Assembly (NCBI GenBank): GCA_003254905.1
Contig: QANU01076562.1
Location: 920,747 to 984,746, forward strand
Reading direction: 5' to 3'
DNA: 64,000 bases
Source: Nissolia schottii
Taxonomy: Eukaryota > Streptophyta > Magnoliopsida > Fabales > Fabaceae
Below the pieces are notes generated by a model. The model was not told the origin of the DNA and searched no databases. It saw only the letters and a program-made list of their open reading frames with translations. The position numbers were made by a program, and so were the translations under genes. Shown here one piece after another: positions 47,161 through 57,720 of the stretch; position 1 is the stretch's first letter, and each line of letters begins with the position of its first letter.

Positions 47161-48879
47161 AATAAAAAAATAACAAAAACACACACCAAAGCGCACTTCG
47201 CCTTTTAGAAAATTAACAAATGTGCTTTTTTTTAATTAATATTTTCAGTTTTGATAAAATCGCCGAGCCAATAAAAACGTAGCGACTTCAAAAATGGACA
47301 AAAACAAATAAATGAATGAATAAAAAAGAAAGGAAAAAAAAGAGAGAGAGATGAAGCGCACTGAGAGAGTTTTTTTTTTTTTAGGGTTTGATTATTCTTC
47401 TTCTTTCTGCAGCACCCGGGTGCCTTTTTTATTGGCCAATCACATCAAGCCTCGTCACCGCGCATGGGACACGATCGTCTTTTGGTTAAAATATTGGGGG
47501 TAGAAAAGATACTCTAAGTGATGACGTGGTTATTCTCAGAGCGAGTTACGACAAAAACGCTCCCCTTGTAATAATTTAACGCCTTTTTGTTTCGTTGGGT
47601 GAAATTATCTGGAAATTCAACCCAAATTCACCTCACATGCAAGTTAAATTTCGGACAGGAGCAAGGATCTAGTGCCTCCTCCGCGGTCAGGTCAGACAAC
47701 TCGTACTCATACCATACTATTGGTTGTTGGTATTCTCTCCGCCCCTTCCTTTTAACTTCTTTTATGATAACTTCCTTATTTTAAAAAAGTCAAGAGTGCT
47801 ACATAAGTGAATACATAAAATAATTTGTGATTGTTTCAGTTTATTTAATAAAAAATTAACTAAAATAATTAATTTTTCATATGTTTAAATAGTTTATAAA
47901 AAAATCGGCAACCATGTAATTAGTTTGTGGGGTTGTTTTAAATTAACTAGAAGTTTTAAGTTGCTCTAGAAAAAAAAATTGAACTTTTTAAAAGAAAATA
48001 TTTTAAGTTTTAAAGTAAAGGTTAAATGAAATAGTTTTTAAAAAAGTTAATTATAATTTTTAATTAAATTTTTAATTATTTTTTTAAGTTGAAATAAAGG
48101 CCGTATAAAGTACAAAAATGTAGTGCTTTTAGAAGAAAAAAAATAAGAAATATAAGAGGGTGATAATTTTATCTAAATTACTGCCAGCAATGAAAATTTA
48201 TTAAAAATAATAACAAAATATATATAAATTGTCACTGATGATTCATAATGAAAATAATAAAAACTATGTAATTCTTCCTCTATGGTGGTCATGTAAATTG
48301 CTACGAAGGCAAAAGATCTTCATAAGGAAAAGATAGTCCAACAAAATCACCGAATACTGGGACAATTTTCACAAAAATAATCATATTGATAATTTTTATA
48401 GAAAGAACACAATCTAGGGTTTACAATCGGAGAAAAACATCGCAATCATGTACAGTTTCTTTGTTGGGAAAGTTGCTCCTTACATTATATCATCATAATT
48501 TTTGAGTAATATTATCTGTACAAAAAAAAATATTCATCAACACTAAATATTATAAATATATAAACAAATATTTCAGATGAACAAGTATAATAGAATTGAT
48601 AAACAAACATTTTTATGTATGAAAGCAAAATAAAAAGGGAATTGCGACACATCAAATGTCAAAAAATAATTGGTACACATTCTCTCATGCTCCCACTCAC
48701 ACTAAAACACTTGTATTTCACGCTCTTTCGTAAATAAACATTACAAAATATATATGAACAAGCGTTGAAGAACAAATAAATACGTATTATGAAACAGAAA
48801 AAATAAAATAAAATAAGACATCACACAAACTAAATAGCGAAGACACTTTCTCTTCTACTCCCTGACTCACTATCTCATA
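47161..48879. other. Presumed promoter of the CCCH gene and AT-rich spacer
   Basis: ATTGGCCAAT (about 47431-47440, two opposed CCAAT boxes) and GATGACGTGG (about 47520, bZIP-type TGACGTGG) lie upstream of the leader. The remaining sequence is AT-rich with no gene. Confidence 0.45.
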
Positions 48880-49082
48880 AATAAACATTACAACACTATA
48901 AAATAAACTTTACAAACTCATAAACAAACATTATATTACACATAAACAAATATTACACCACACAAAAATGAATAAATAAACAAATATTACACCACACAGA
49001 AACAAATAAATAAATAAACATTACAACATTTATAAACAAATATTACAGCACAAATAAACAAACATTACACCACGCAAAATAT
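48880..49082. repeat. Degenerate AAACAAACATTACA-type simple tandem array
   Basis: About ten imperfect units of roughly 18-25 bp such as AAACAAATATTACACCACAC and AAATAAACATTACAAC. Likely an expanded low-complexity repeat. Confidence 0.75.
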
Positions 49083-50520
49083 TATAAAATTTATATAACA
49101 ACATGGATCAAAGAAGAATGTTTTTCGTTTATCTTCTCCATAATGCCTTAAGAAGAAGGAAAAAAACGAATACGAACCCCCAAAAATGGTGGAAACGAAT
49201 AAAGAAATAAGAAATGAAAAAAAAGGAACAAGAAAAGAGAAAACGGAAAAGAAAAAAAATAGCAGAATGAAAAAAAAAATAGCAATTACAGGTGAATTAA
49301 TTAAACAAAAATGAAAGGAACATGTGTGGTTGGAGTGAAAAAACAAAAAAAAGAAGAAGGAGAGGAGAAAGAGAAGAGCCTGAGTGAGGGAGAGTGGGTG
49401 GAGAAGAGAAGAAATTAATATTTAATGTTAGTGGACACTCGATGGATACGTATCTTGTATACACAAAACATTTTCTATAGTTTTTATAATGACTTAGAGG
49501 GATGTTATAGTTGATATTTTCACTAATGTTCACATTAATCACTCAACAAAAAGAAATCCTAATTAGTCCTAAATGCTCCCAATCATTCATTCGGACAAGA
49601 ATAAAAATGGTTTCAATCTTTCTTTACTTTAATGTTTTCAGCATCATTTATTTGTATATGAAGCTTTTTAGCATATATAGATCTTCTTCTTCTTTTTGTT
49701 ATCATTGTATATATGACTTGATCCTTTTTTATTCCTTATTCTAATCTGTTGGCTTTCTTTCAATAATATATTTTGGGTTGGATCAAGATCCTCTCTGTAT
49801 CAAAAGGAAAATGAAAGGGTTATTGCCGTCATCTTATCATTTAGCCATTTCCATCTTTATTCATTTTTGTTAAGAAATTTGTCTTGTTGTCTAATTATAA
49901 AATTTTATATTTTGTCCTGAACAGAAAGGTGACATGTCCCTTTGTTATGGTTGCCACCACTGAGTTGAGAATGTTTTTGCTTTAATAGTGTGGACATGCA
50001 AGGGACATCGATGCTTAAGTTGGTAATCGTTTTAGGTGTGCTTCTAGGGTATAGAATACGTACCTTCGCCATGATCCCTCGGTCCCTTCTTACCGGCCTT
50101 CCTCGGTTGTTTGGCCTAAGTCATGATCTCATCATGCTCGGGCTCTGCGAGGACGTGTCCAAGCTCTGTGAGGACGTGTCGAGCTTCTGCTCGCCCACAA
50201 TTGTTGTATCTAAAGTGGGATGAGTCATGGTGTCATGGGAGGTAACGTGATATTCTCCTCACGTCCAAGTATATAGGTCAGGTACGCTGATGAGGCAATC
50301 TCAAGGATCTGACCTTCTATAAATCGAGGTGATGGATCAGGCCTCTAACCCATGTTTTCATCCATAGGCATATTCTTGACCCAGTCCACAAGCCCCCAAG
50401 CTTAGGTTAGGACACATTCTAGTTTGAGCTTCTTATGACAAGGTCGAGCTAGACCTCAGTTAGCCCTGTGCCCCCGTTTTGGGGTCTTCTTTTCTTGCGA
50501 ACTTTGTGTTGGAGACTGTG
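49083..50520. other. Spacer and probable degraded LTR-type sequence
   Basis: To about 49990: AT-rich with A/G-biased runs. From about 50040 to 50520 the base composition becomes balanced, with a repeated GAGGACGTGTC.. phrase (about 50150 and 50172). This resembles an old retroelement LTR or untranslated region leading into the ORF remnant at 51130, but ends are not defined. Confidence 0.35.
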
Positions 50521-51129
50521 AGTCCCACATGTTTAACGAGGGGTGTTTCTCCTTTCTCTCAATACGAGCACTCAGTACGCGTTGCACACATATCAGAGAG
50601 GGGTGGTTTCTCTTCCCAATGTACATCTTTCAAACAAGATGGATAGTAATGATGATAGTGTCACGCTATGTGATTTCACGGGAACAATCGATTGTCAAAC
50701 ATTCCTAATGGCTTAATTCAATCAACGAAAATAAGCATGGTGACCCTTTGACTAGACTAATGTTGGATTGTTCCTTTGCCCGAGAGAGAGAAGTTATAAA
50801 TATTTTGAATATCTCCTCTCATTCTTCCTTGTTTGGATCGTTTCTTACTCACCAAAAATTTCCTTCCCTTTTTAGAAGAGTTCTCTCCTTACTTAGTAAG
50901 TTTTCTCATTCTTTCCTCAACCAGTTTCTTCTCTTTAGGGCTTTCCCATCTCCCCTCAACATCGTGAGTAGGGAAAATAGAATGGGGTCTTCCTTTTGAC
51001 TCTAGCACGGCTAGATCCTCCCTTGCTGAGGATTCATACCATTGGGTGTCTTCGTGTTAGGCCAAGAATCCATCTACATTAATCACATCCTTCTTTCTCT
51101 GTTTAGGAGCAGTTATCGGATTTCTCATT

Positions 51130-52210
51130 CCTGAAAGGAGGGGGATTTTTCTCTCCACCCTACTCCCCCGATGATACAGTTTGTCATCATCTTGATGACA
51201 AGATCATTCCAAATTACATCCACACATATGATGCATTCTTCACCCATTTGGGCATCACTCTTTCACCCCTTTTAAGTGTGTTGTCCTCAAGAAACTTAAT
51301 GTTGCTCCTACTCAACTCCATCCTAACAGTTGGGCCTACGCCCAGTTCTTTGAGGTTCTCATGGAAAATCTTAAGGTGGGGCCTATTGTAGAGGTTTTCT
51401 TTAATTTCTTCCAGGCTATGGGCATTACCAAGGGTTATTGGGTTTCTCTGAGTAGCCGTCCCTCCACTCGTCTCTTCGATCTATATACTTCCAATTTCAA
51501 AACCTTCAGAATGCAATTCTTCAAAGTCACCTATGGGAAGGATGACTTTAAGTAAGATTTGTTTCCTTCCTTCAATGACCCAAAAGACAGGAAATAGCTG
51601 TTCCCCCTTTTTGGCAACGATCTCCTTGCCAGATCATGGATTGTGGGCGCAATCATCTTACCCTTGAGGATAGATTGATGATTAAGTTCTTATCCCATGA
51701 TCGTCTCATCCATTCCTTTCATATCATCGAGATGGTACTTTATGAAAAGGATCTTAAGAGGGTGGAAGCGCATATAGATGAGCCCCCTAGGATCCTAAGT
51801 TTAGGAGTCTTTGTATTTTGTCATTATTGTTTATGATCTACTAGTTTATCCTTGTTTTCCTTTTTAGCTTTCATGGCCTATGAAATTGCTCAGGCAGAGT
51901 TCCAAAAGCTTCTTCGTGAGTAGAGAAAGGGGAAATTCAAGGCCTTTACCTTGGATTAGATGCAAGCTTCCATCACCAACACCTCATCCTAGGACGTGTC
52001 AACTTCTACTACTCTGATCTGCTCTAAAGATGCGCCAGTCTCTATTAGCTTGAAAGAGTCAGGACCCGACCATTCCCTTTCCCCTTAAGCAAAAAGGTAG
52101 AAGAGGTGGAAGATCATCTTCTTAGGAGGAGGAAGATGAAGATCCTGAGGTGGGTTTAAAAAGGAAGAGGGGGATTTCTCATCCAGATGTTTCAGAGACT
52201 ATCCCTCTAT
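51130..52210 (+). pseudogene. Degraded gypsy-type transposon ORF (Transposase_28-like)
   Basis: Plus-strand fragments include KKLNVAPTQLHPNSWAYAQF, GITKGYWVSLSSRPSTRLFD and LYTSNFKTFRMQFFKVTYG, followed after stops by further pieces (MAYEIAQAEFQKLLRE near 51875). The order resembles the plant putative gypsy-type transposon domain (Pfam Transposase_28). Several stops and at least one frame change (before 51241) make it non-functional. Confidence 0.55.
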
Positions 52211-52339
52211 AGCTTCGCCCCCACACATCCACCCCTGTGGATGCAGGAACCACCATCCTCCTCCGTAATCTCCTTGATGGATAGAAGGCCCTTGAGGGTG
52301 GTAATTGGTCAATTCTGTGGCACGCAGGGGTTGTGAGCG

Positions 52340-53330
52340 CCCTTAGATTTTCTCAGGTGGTGACTTACATACACCAAAACATTGCAATTCTAGTGTACAA
52401 TCAAATAATAATTTATAAAACTAAGTAACCCCAAAAACGTAGTAAATTGGCGAAGCTAGGTCATCTTACAAGGAAGCAATTCAACCAATTAAAATAAATT
52501 TGGGGGGTTATTCAATTGCAAATTAAGATATGAAATTTGACAATAATAAGAAGTAATACCATGCATAAGGTTCTTCATAGATCAATGATTAATTATCACC
52601 GATTCCACAAATCAATGTCATAAAAGGGGTTGTTATTCATTGGCTAGAGATCTCCAACTAACATGCAATTCACCTAAGAGATCACAATCATATTCTCTTA
52701 AGATTTAACTAGTGCAAGAATTAATAACCAAGATCTCGATTTTAACTATCTATGCTAATTTCTCAACTAATTGCATAACTTAATCTAATCAAATTAACCC
52801 CCAATTCCCTTTACTGGCTTGGATAATTCTCATTGACCAACTTGAATTACCAATCTTGAGAAATCTTGATTTAATAAATCATATGATCGTCAAGATTCAT
52901 CAATTTAGAATTATTCCTAAATAATAGCATGCGATCGCTATGTTATCAATTAGAAAAGAATGAGGGAGACTTATCAATCATACATTAAGCACATGAACCT
53001 CAAATTAATCCTAATTATAGAATTACTGCATGCAAGGTATTAGAAAATTACTCCTCCATAGGTGGGGGATGAAAACTCATCAATTAAATAAAGAGAAGAA
53101 AGTAGAGAATAAACAGATAATTAAAATACAATGTGATGACCTGTGTCTTCAAAAGGGCGTTGCAGCGACATGGGTGCAATGACGCACTGCAGCGGTCCCA
53201 GGGTACTGCAGTGACACAAAAGTAGCAAGGCACTGCAGTGCGCCCAACGCACTATAGCCACACAGAAAAACCATCGAAAACCCTAGCACCGCATAGTGAA
53301 TTAGGGAGGAGTCTTTCCTTCTCTTATAAA
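52340..53330. other. Probable retroelement-derived non-coding sequence
   Basis: No ORF. An AT-rich block precedes a GC-richer patch (53150-53270) with repeated CACTGCAG/ACTGCAGTG motifs, then CTTATAAATAAAG (about 53325), a TATA-like motif. This looks like an LTR promoter region, but I could not find both ends. Confidence 0.35.
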
Positions 53331-53344
53331 TAAAGATCCTCAGG

Positions 53345-53408
53345 TAGAGCTACAATTGCTAATTCATTCAGAGCTCAGCTACAATTGCTAATTTCTTCAA
53401 AGTTCTTT
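53345..53408. repeat. Tandem duplication of about 33 bp
   Basis: AGCTACAATTGCTAATTCAT is repeated about 33 nt later as AGCTACAATTGCTAATTTCT. Confidence 0.8.
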
Positions 53409-54540
53409 AGGTTCCACCCAATGCTAAGACTTTTTCTGCTCAAGTTTTCTTATGAGGACACAACATCTTCACTTAGGGTAGGTAGTTAGTCTTTTTAGGG
53501 TATCTTAGTGTAGTGGGCCCTGGCACTGCTAATTTTGTAGTGATAACATTGTGGCGATGCCAGTTTGCTACCGCGACATCCTACAGTAGTATTATTCTTT
53601 CAATTATGAGTTTTCTCATAATGTGGTGTTTGTTGGTCAATCCAAGTGCCAATGCTACACTGCTTAGAGCTTCTAGTGCCAATGCTCCTCAATTCCAGGG
53701 CATTCCAAGTGAATGGAGGTCTCGGTGTATCAATGATGTGCCACATTAGCAGTTTGTCAATCGAGCTAGTTATGCTTGCATGCTTAGTTATTTATTTATT
53801 TAGTGTTGAATTAATTATGTGCTTATATTCTTAGTACATTGCATGTTCAGGCTTAAGTAGAGACTTGTATATGATATGATAGTATGATATTAGACTTTCC
53901 ATAAATAAGTAGACTTAGTATATAATATGTTGGTAATTTATAAATAGTATTAAGCCATAGTTAGATCACCAACAATAATTAAGGATCATAACCAGTAAAG
54001 AATGGAACCCAAGGATAGCAGACTTCTGATTTCAGTAATGTTATTTATGATTATAATTCAATTGTTCGCACGAGTTTAGCGTACTCGGTGAGTTCCAAAT
54101 ATGGTTTCAACATACCCACAGTGATCTCAGTGTGCTTCATGAGTTTAGCATACTTACTCTTCAATACCGCAAAGATTTATCTTGTTGAAGCAAGGTTGGA
54201 CTTGTTCTTCGTTGATCGAGGATTGATATTTATCTCTCATTGACCCCTCATTTAGAGGTGGATAGTCTTACACAATGACCATTATCAGTACCATACTCAA
54301 TACCAGTGTTTCCATAATATTTATATAAACACCATTCAGTTAATTCTTTATATTGTTGTACTTATTTACTTGCAGTTAAATATGCATATATTATATGATC
54401 AGTACATGTTATGTGAGTGGTACCATGGTATCTACCACTGAATTGACAACTCACCCCTCTGTTATATTATTTTTCAGATATAGTTGAAGATTGTGATTGC
54501 ATAAATTATATTAATAAATATGATTGCATAAAATATTGCA
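53409..54540. other. Spacer, probably degraded transposon sequence
   Basis: Short ORFs only (for example 53513-53749), without recognised domains. No defined repeat ends. Confidence 0.35.
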
Positions 54541-54543
54541 AAA

Positions 54544-54640
54544 AGTAATGCTAGTCTAGTGGATAAGGCAATACCGTGAATGATAGAGGTCTTGACTTCG
54601 AGTCAGTGAAGGTAAAATAAATTTATTTTTTTAGTAAACA
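54544..54640 (+). mobile_element. tRNA-derived SINE-like element, copy B
   Basis: Contains CTAGTCTAGTGGATAAGGCA (A-box-like) and GACTTCGAGTCAGTGAAGG (B-box-like), then GTAAAATAAATTTATTTTTT. It matches copy A at 17585-17675 in inverse orientation across head, spacer length and tail. Confidence 0.6.
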
Positions 54641-55023
54641 CAAATAAACATTTGTGAACAAACAGACCTAACAAGCTTTCGTAATAGCCTGATTCTGGCA
54701 TTTTTACTGAAACAGGTCAGGTCGCATGGCCTATTCCCACCCCTAGCAATAAGATATATAAGTTTATAATTTGTGGAGAACGAGTAGGTCAAGGACCTAT
54801 GTATCTTATTGCCCACAAAATAAAGGATGGTGGGTTTGTGAATGTTGAGACTGAACATATAAGTGTAAGTTAAACTTAATATGTCAGGTTCATTGTTGTG
54901 GTTACATATTCTTTATTTTCTTTTATGATTTTTTTTTGTTTTATGGAAATTGGTTCATTGTTAGGTTTAGTTTTTTTTGATATCTCACCTGATGATCTTG
55001 TTGGTAAAGTGCTTGGGAAAGAG

Positions 55024-55349
55024 GAGGGCTGTCAAAATGGACCCGGTCCATTTACCCGGTTAAATGGACGGACTTTACATGCAAAAAATAGGTCCGCGAA
55101 AATTTGAAAAAAAAATTGGACCGACCCGTTTGGCCCGCAGACCGGCCCGTGAGCCCGTGAAAATTTTTAATTTATTTTTTTATTTTTTAAAAAAAAATAA
55201 ACGGGCTAGCGGGGCCTGTTTAGGCTCGCGGACTGACCACAAATGAGTCAGACTCTAAAAATATGCATATTTTTTGCTCGGCCCGTTTAGGCCCGCCAGC
55301 CTAAACAAACCGAACCTAAACGGCGGGCCCGCCCGTTTTGACAGCCATA
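55024..55349. mobile_element. hAT-type MITE inserted in the CACTA coding sequence
   Basis: Ends GAGGGCTGTCAAAATGG and CCGTTTTGACAGCCATA are inverted copies of a TAGGGCTGTCAAAA-type TIR. The flanking 8-mers GGAAAGAG (55016-55023) and GGAAAGAA (55350-55357) match at seven of eight positions, the size expected for hAT. The interior is rich in CCCGTTT/GGCCCG motifs and has no ORF. Confidence 0.85.
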
Positions 55350-56653
55350 GGAAAGAACACCCTGGACGTGTTCGAGTCTTGGGCATGGGTGTTGTCTCTA
55401 CACAAGCTTTTAGAAAATCTACTAAGCGCTTAGGTGGTATGCACTTGTTCTCAATGGGATCTAGTAGAGTTACTCCTGAGTTGGAAAATACCGTGGCATC
55501 TTTAAAAAAATGAGCTGAAAGAAACTGAGATAATCATGCACAACTCCAAAACGCGTTTCTTTCCTACATACAAATGAAAAAAAGGGGGAATTCCTATAGA
55601 ATTTGTTGCAATATTCGGTCAAAATTCTTCACATGTAATAAATTCTGTGCTATCTTTGTTTCTTTATTTATTCAGTTTTCAATTTATTTAGGTTTAGAAG
55701 GAAATGAATTCCTAGCATTTCCCTCCCTTCTCTTTCAGATTCTACCAAATTTATTTTCTCCAAGTTGTAGTTAGTGACGTATGTCAATTGTTAGGGGACT
55801 TCAATTATGTAGATGAGAGATTTTATGCTTTGCCTGGACTAAATATTACTATCCTAGCATGATTTTAGTCATTTAACGTGGAAGATAGTTGCTTTCAATT
55901 ATTATGAGTAGTCAAAAGTGTGAGCTACCTTTCTCATTACCTGGTTTTCACGCCAAAGGTTACTTAATTGTTTTACTCTTTCGACTCTTTTACCAAGTGG
56001 TAGCTTAATCTTTTTAATTATGTTTTTATGTAATTTTCTTTAATTTGAGTGACATTATTTAATTTCAATTACTCACCTAGAGACCCTACAAGAAAATGGG
56101 GCACCTTGTGTTAAATGTAGGCTAGTGACATTATAAGATTTGAGCGATTAGGCACACCCCATCTCTCATAATTGCCCCTGCTTATATGAAATTGGCTGAC
56201 ATTAGCAAGATGAGTGGAGGTTTTATCTTTCTATGAAAATGTACAGTAACAAGTATTCAACACTGAGAAGGACACGACAGTTGTGTCAATGAGGTAAAAA
56301 GGTTATGTGTTTGGAGCACAAGGATATATCAGTAGAAGAAGAAAAGAAGGATGATGGTGTAGGAAGCATTCTCCATTTTCTTTAGGACAAGACCATTTTA
56401 GTCATTTGTGCCACCGGTTTCCTAGCCAAAAGTATACTTTTGAAGTTTCCTAGTCATTGGTGTCAGACACAACAATAACCATAGCACAACACAACAATTC
56501 TAATTTGCTTACTTGAATGCATTTGAAGTTTAATAGTTGTATCTTATTGTTGAACAACATTCATTTCTGCATACTTCATAATTGTTGGCACATTAAATGA
56601 TTTTCTTAAACAATGATATTCACAATCATTTTATATCTTAATTCTATTTTTAT

Positions 56654-56913
56654 TGTTAAACATCTTGATAAAACTAGTAAAGAGACACAACAAAGACTAC
56701 AGAGAACAAGAAACAGAATTGTGAGAGAATAATGAAATTGTATTATGAGAGTTGTGCAATGGGTACATAAAGTAGTACCAATTTATAGACCCACAACATA
56801 ATCAACACATAATGAGAGAATAATTTTAAATCAAATTAAATCAGCACATAATCAAACCTAAATCAATCTGTGATAGAATAAAGATATTATATTATTTTAT
56901 TTTAATTCTAACA
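56654..56913 (-). mobile_element. Solo LTR, 260 bp, with TTTAT target duplication
   Basis: On the minus strand it begins TGTTAGAATT and ends CAAGATGTTTAACA. TTTAT flanks it at 56649-56653 and 56914-56918. Blocks such as CAACTCTCATAATACAATTT and CTTTGTTGTGTC are shared with the solo LTR at 39014-39248. Confidence 0.87.
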
Positions 56914-57384
56914 TTTATGATATTGATAATTACAGCAAGGAGACATAGGAAGTGAGTCAGAGTCACCTTTGAATGCAAGGAGATCATCAGGTGGTAGCAA
57001 CGAAGGAAATTGATCAGTCAAGCTAATAATGAAACACTTTTTCTTTAATTTGTGCTTAGAATTAAACATTTTTTATTTTATTATAATTATGATGTTGAGT
57101 TTGAGATTTATTCTTCTAGTTGTCTATATGTATGATGTTTTGGTGTTTTTGGACATTATCATGTTTGACTTTAAATGTTATGACTTTTAAATATTATGAA
57201 TCTAGTTTTTAAATTTTAAATGCTAGATTATTGAATTTTGATCATATCAAATGGGATGTGATTTCTTCCTGATATTCTTGCTTTCTTTATAGCACATGTT
57301 AACTTTTTTTTTTTTTGGGTTCAGAATAACAGGTGAATTAGTTATCAAATAAAGCATAAATTAAAATTAAAATGCTAGATTTCA

Positions 57385-57720
57385 TAAAATGGAGGTTGAA
57401 CCGCCGTAATTTTATAGTCAAAATGACGCTTAAATTGTCGTTTTATCAACCCAAAAAAATGAAATTAAAAAATTAGATTTTAAATACTGGGGGGTTAACC
57501 GCCATAATTTCATAACAAAAACAACATTTGAACCACCATTTTATCACCCACAGTTTTACAATTGCATGATACGATGGTTACACGTAAACTGTTGTTTTAT
57601 CATGAATGACAAAGTGAATTACAATGGGTGAGACACCTGCTATTGTAGGAAATAACGAGGGTTCAAACTTGCCGTTTTTTCCTTATGGAACCGCCGTTTT
57701 TGCCCGTGTTTCTTGTAGTG
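57385..57720 (+). mobile_element. CACTA transposon 3' terminus with subterminal repeats
   Basis: The segment ends TTTCTTGTAGTG (57709-57720), the reverse complement of the CACTACAAGAAA terminus of plant CACTA elements. Subterminal motifs of the form GAACCGCCGT / GAACCACCATTTTAT / AACCGCCAT recur in both orientations over the preceding 330 bp. A matching 5' end was not found; CCCTACAAGAAAA at about 56084 is a weak candidate. Confidence 0.75.

Larger units (their letters stand above)
54780..57020 (+). pseudogene. CACTA (En/Spm) transposon gene remnant, Transposase_24-like
   Basis: Coding pieces on the plus strand: about 54790-54864 (QGPMYLIAHKIKDGGFVNVE), 54960-55022 (DISPDDLVGKVLGK), 55352-55513 (EHPGRVRVLGMGVVSTQAF... 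ending at a stop at 55511-55513) and possibly 56934-57019 (QQGDIGSESESPLNARRSSG). This matches the plant transposase domain found in CACTA elements. The gene is interrupted by a MITE at 55024-55349, and a solo LTR (56654-56913) sits in a later non-coding part. A CACTA terminus follows at 57720. No complete transposase remains. Confidence 0.65.

Noticed and set aside
49065-49542. Minus-strand ORFs rich in Phe/Ser
   Set aside because: Translations of A/G-biased low-complexity DNA.
54544-54612. Functional tRNA gene
   Set aside because: A- and B-box-like motifs are present, but no acceptor-stem pairing or clear anticodon arm was found, and a repeat copy shares non-tRNA flanks.
56084-57720. Compact CACTA element using CCCTACAAGAAAA as 5' end
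   Set aside because: The first bases deviate from CACTA and no 3-bp target duplication is seen, so I kept only the 3' end.
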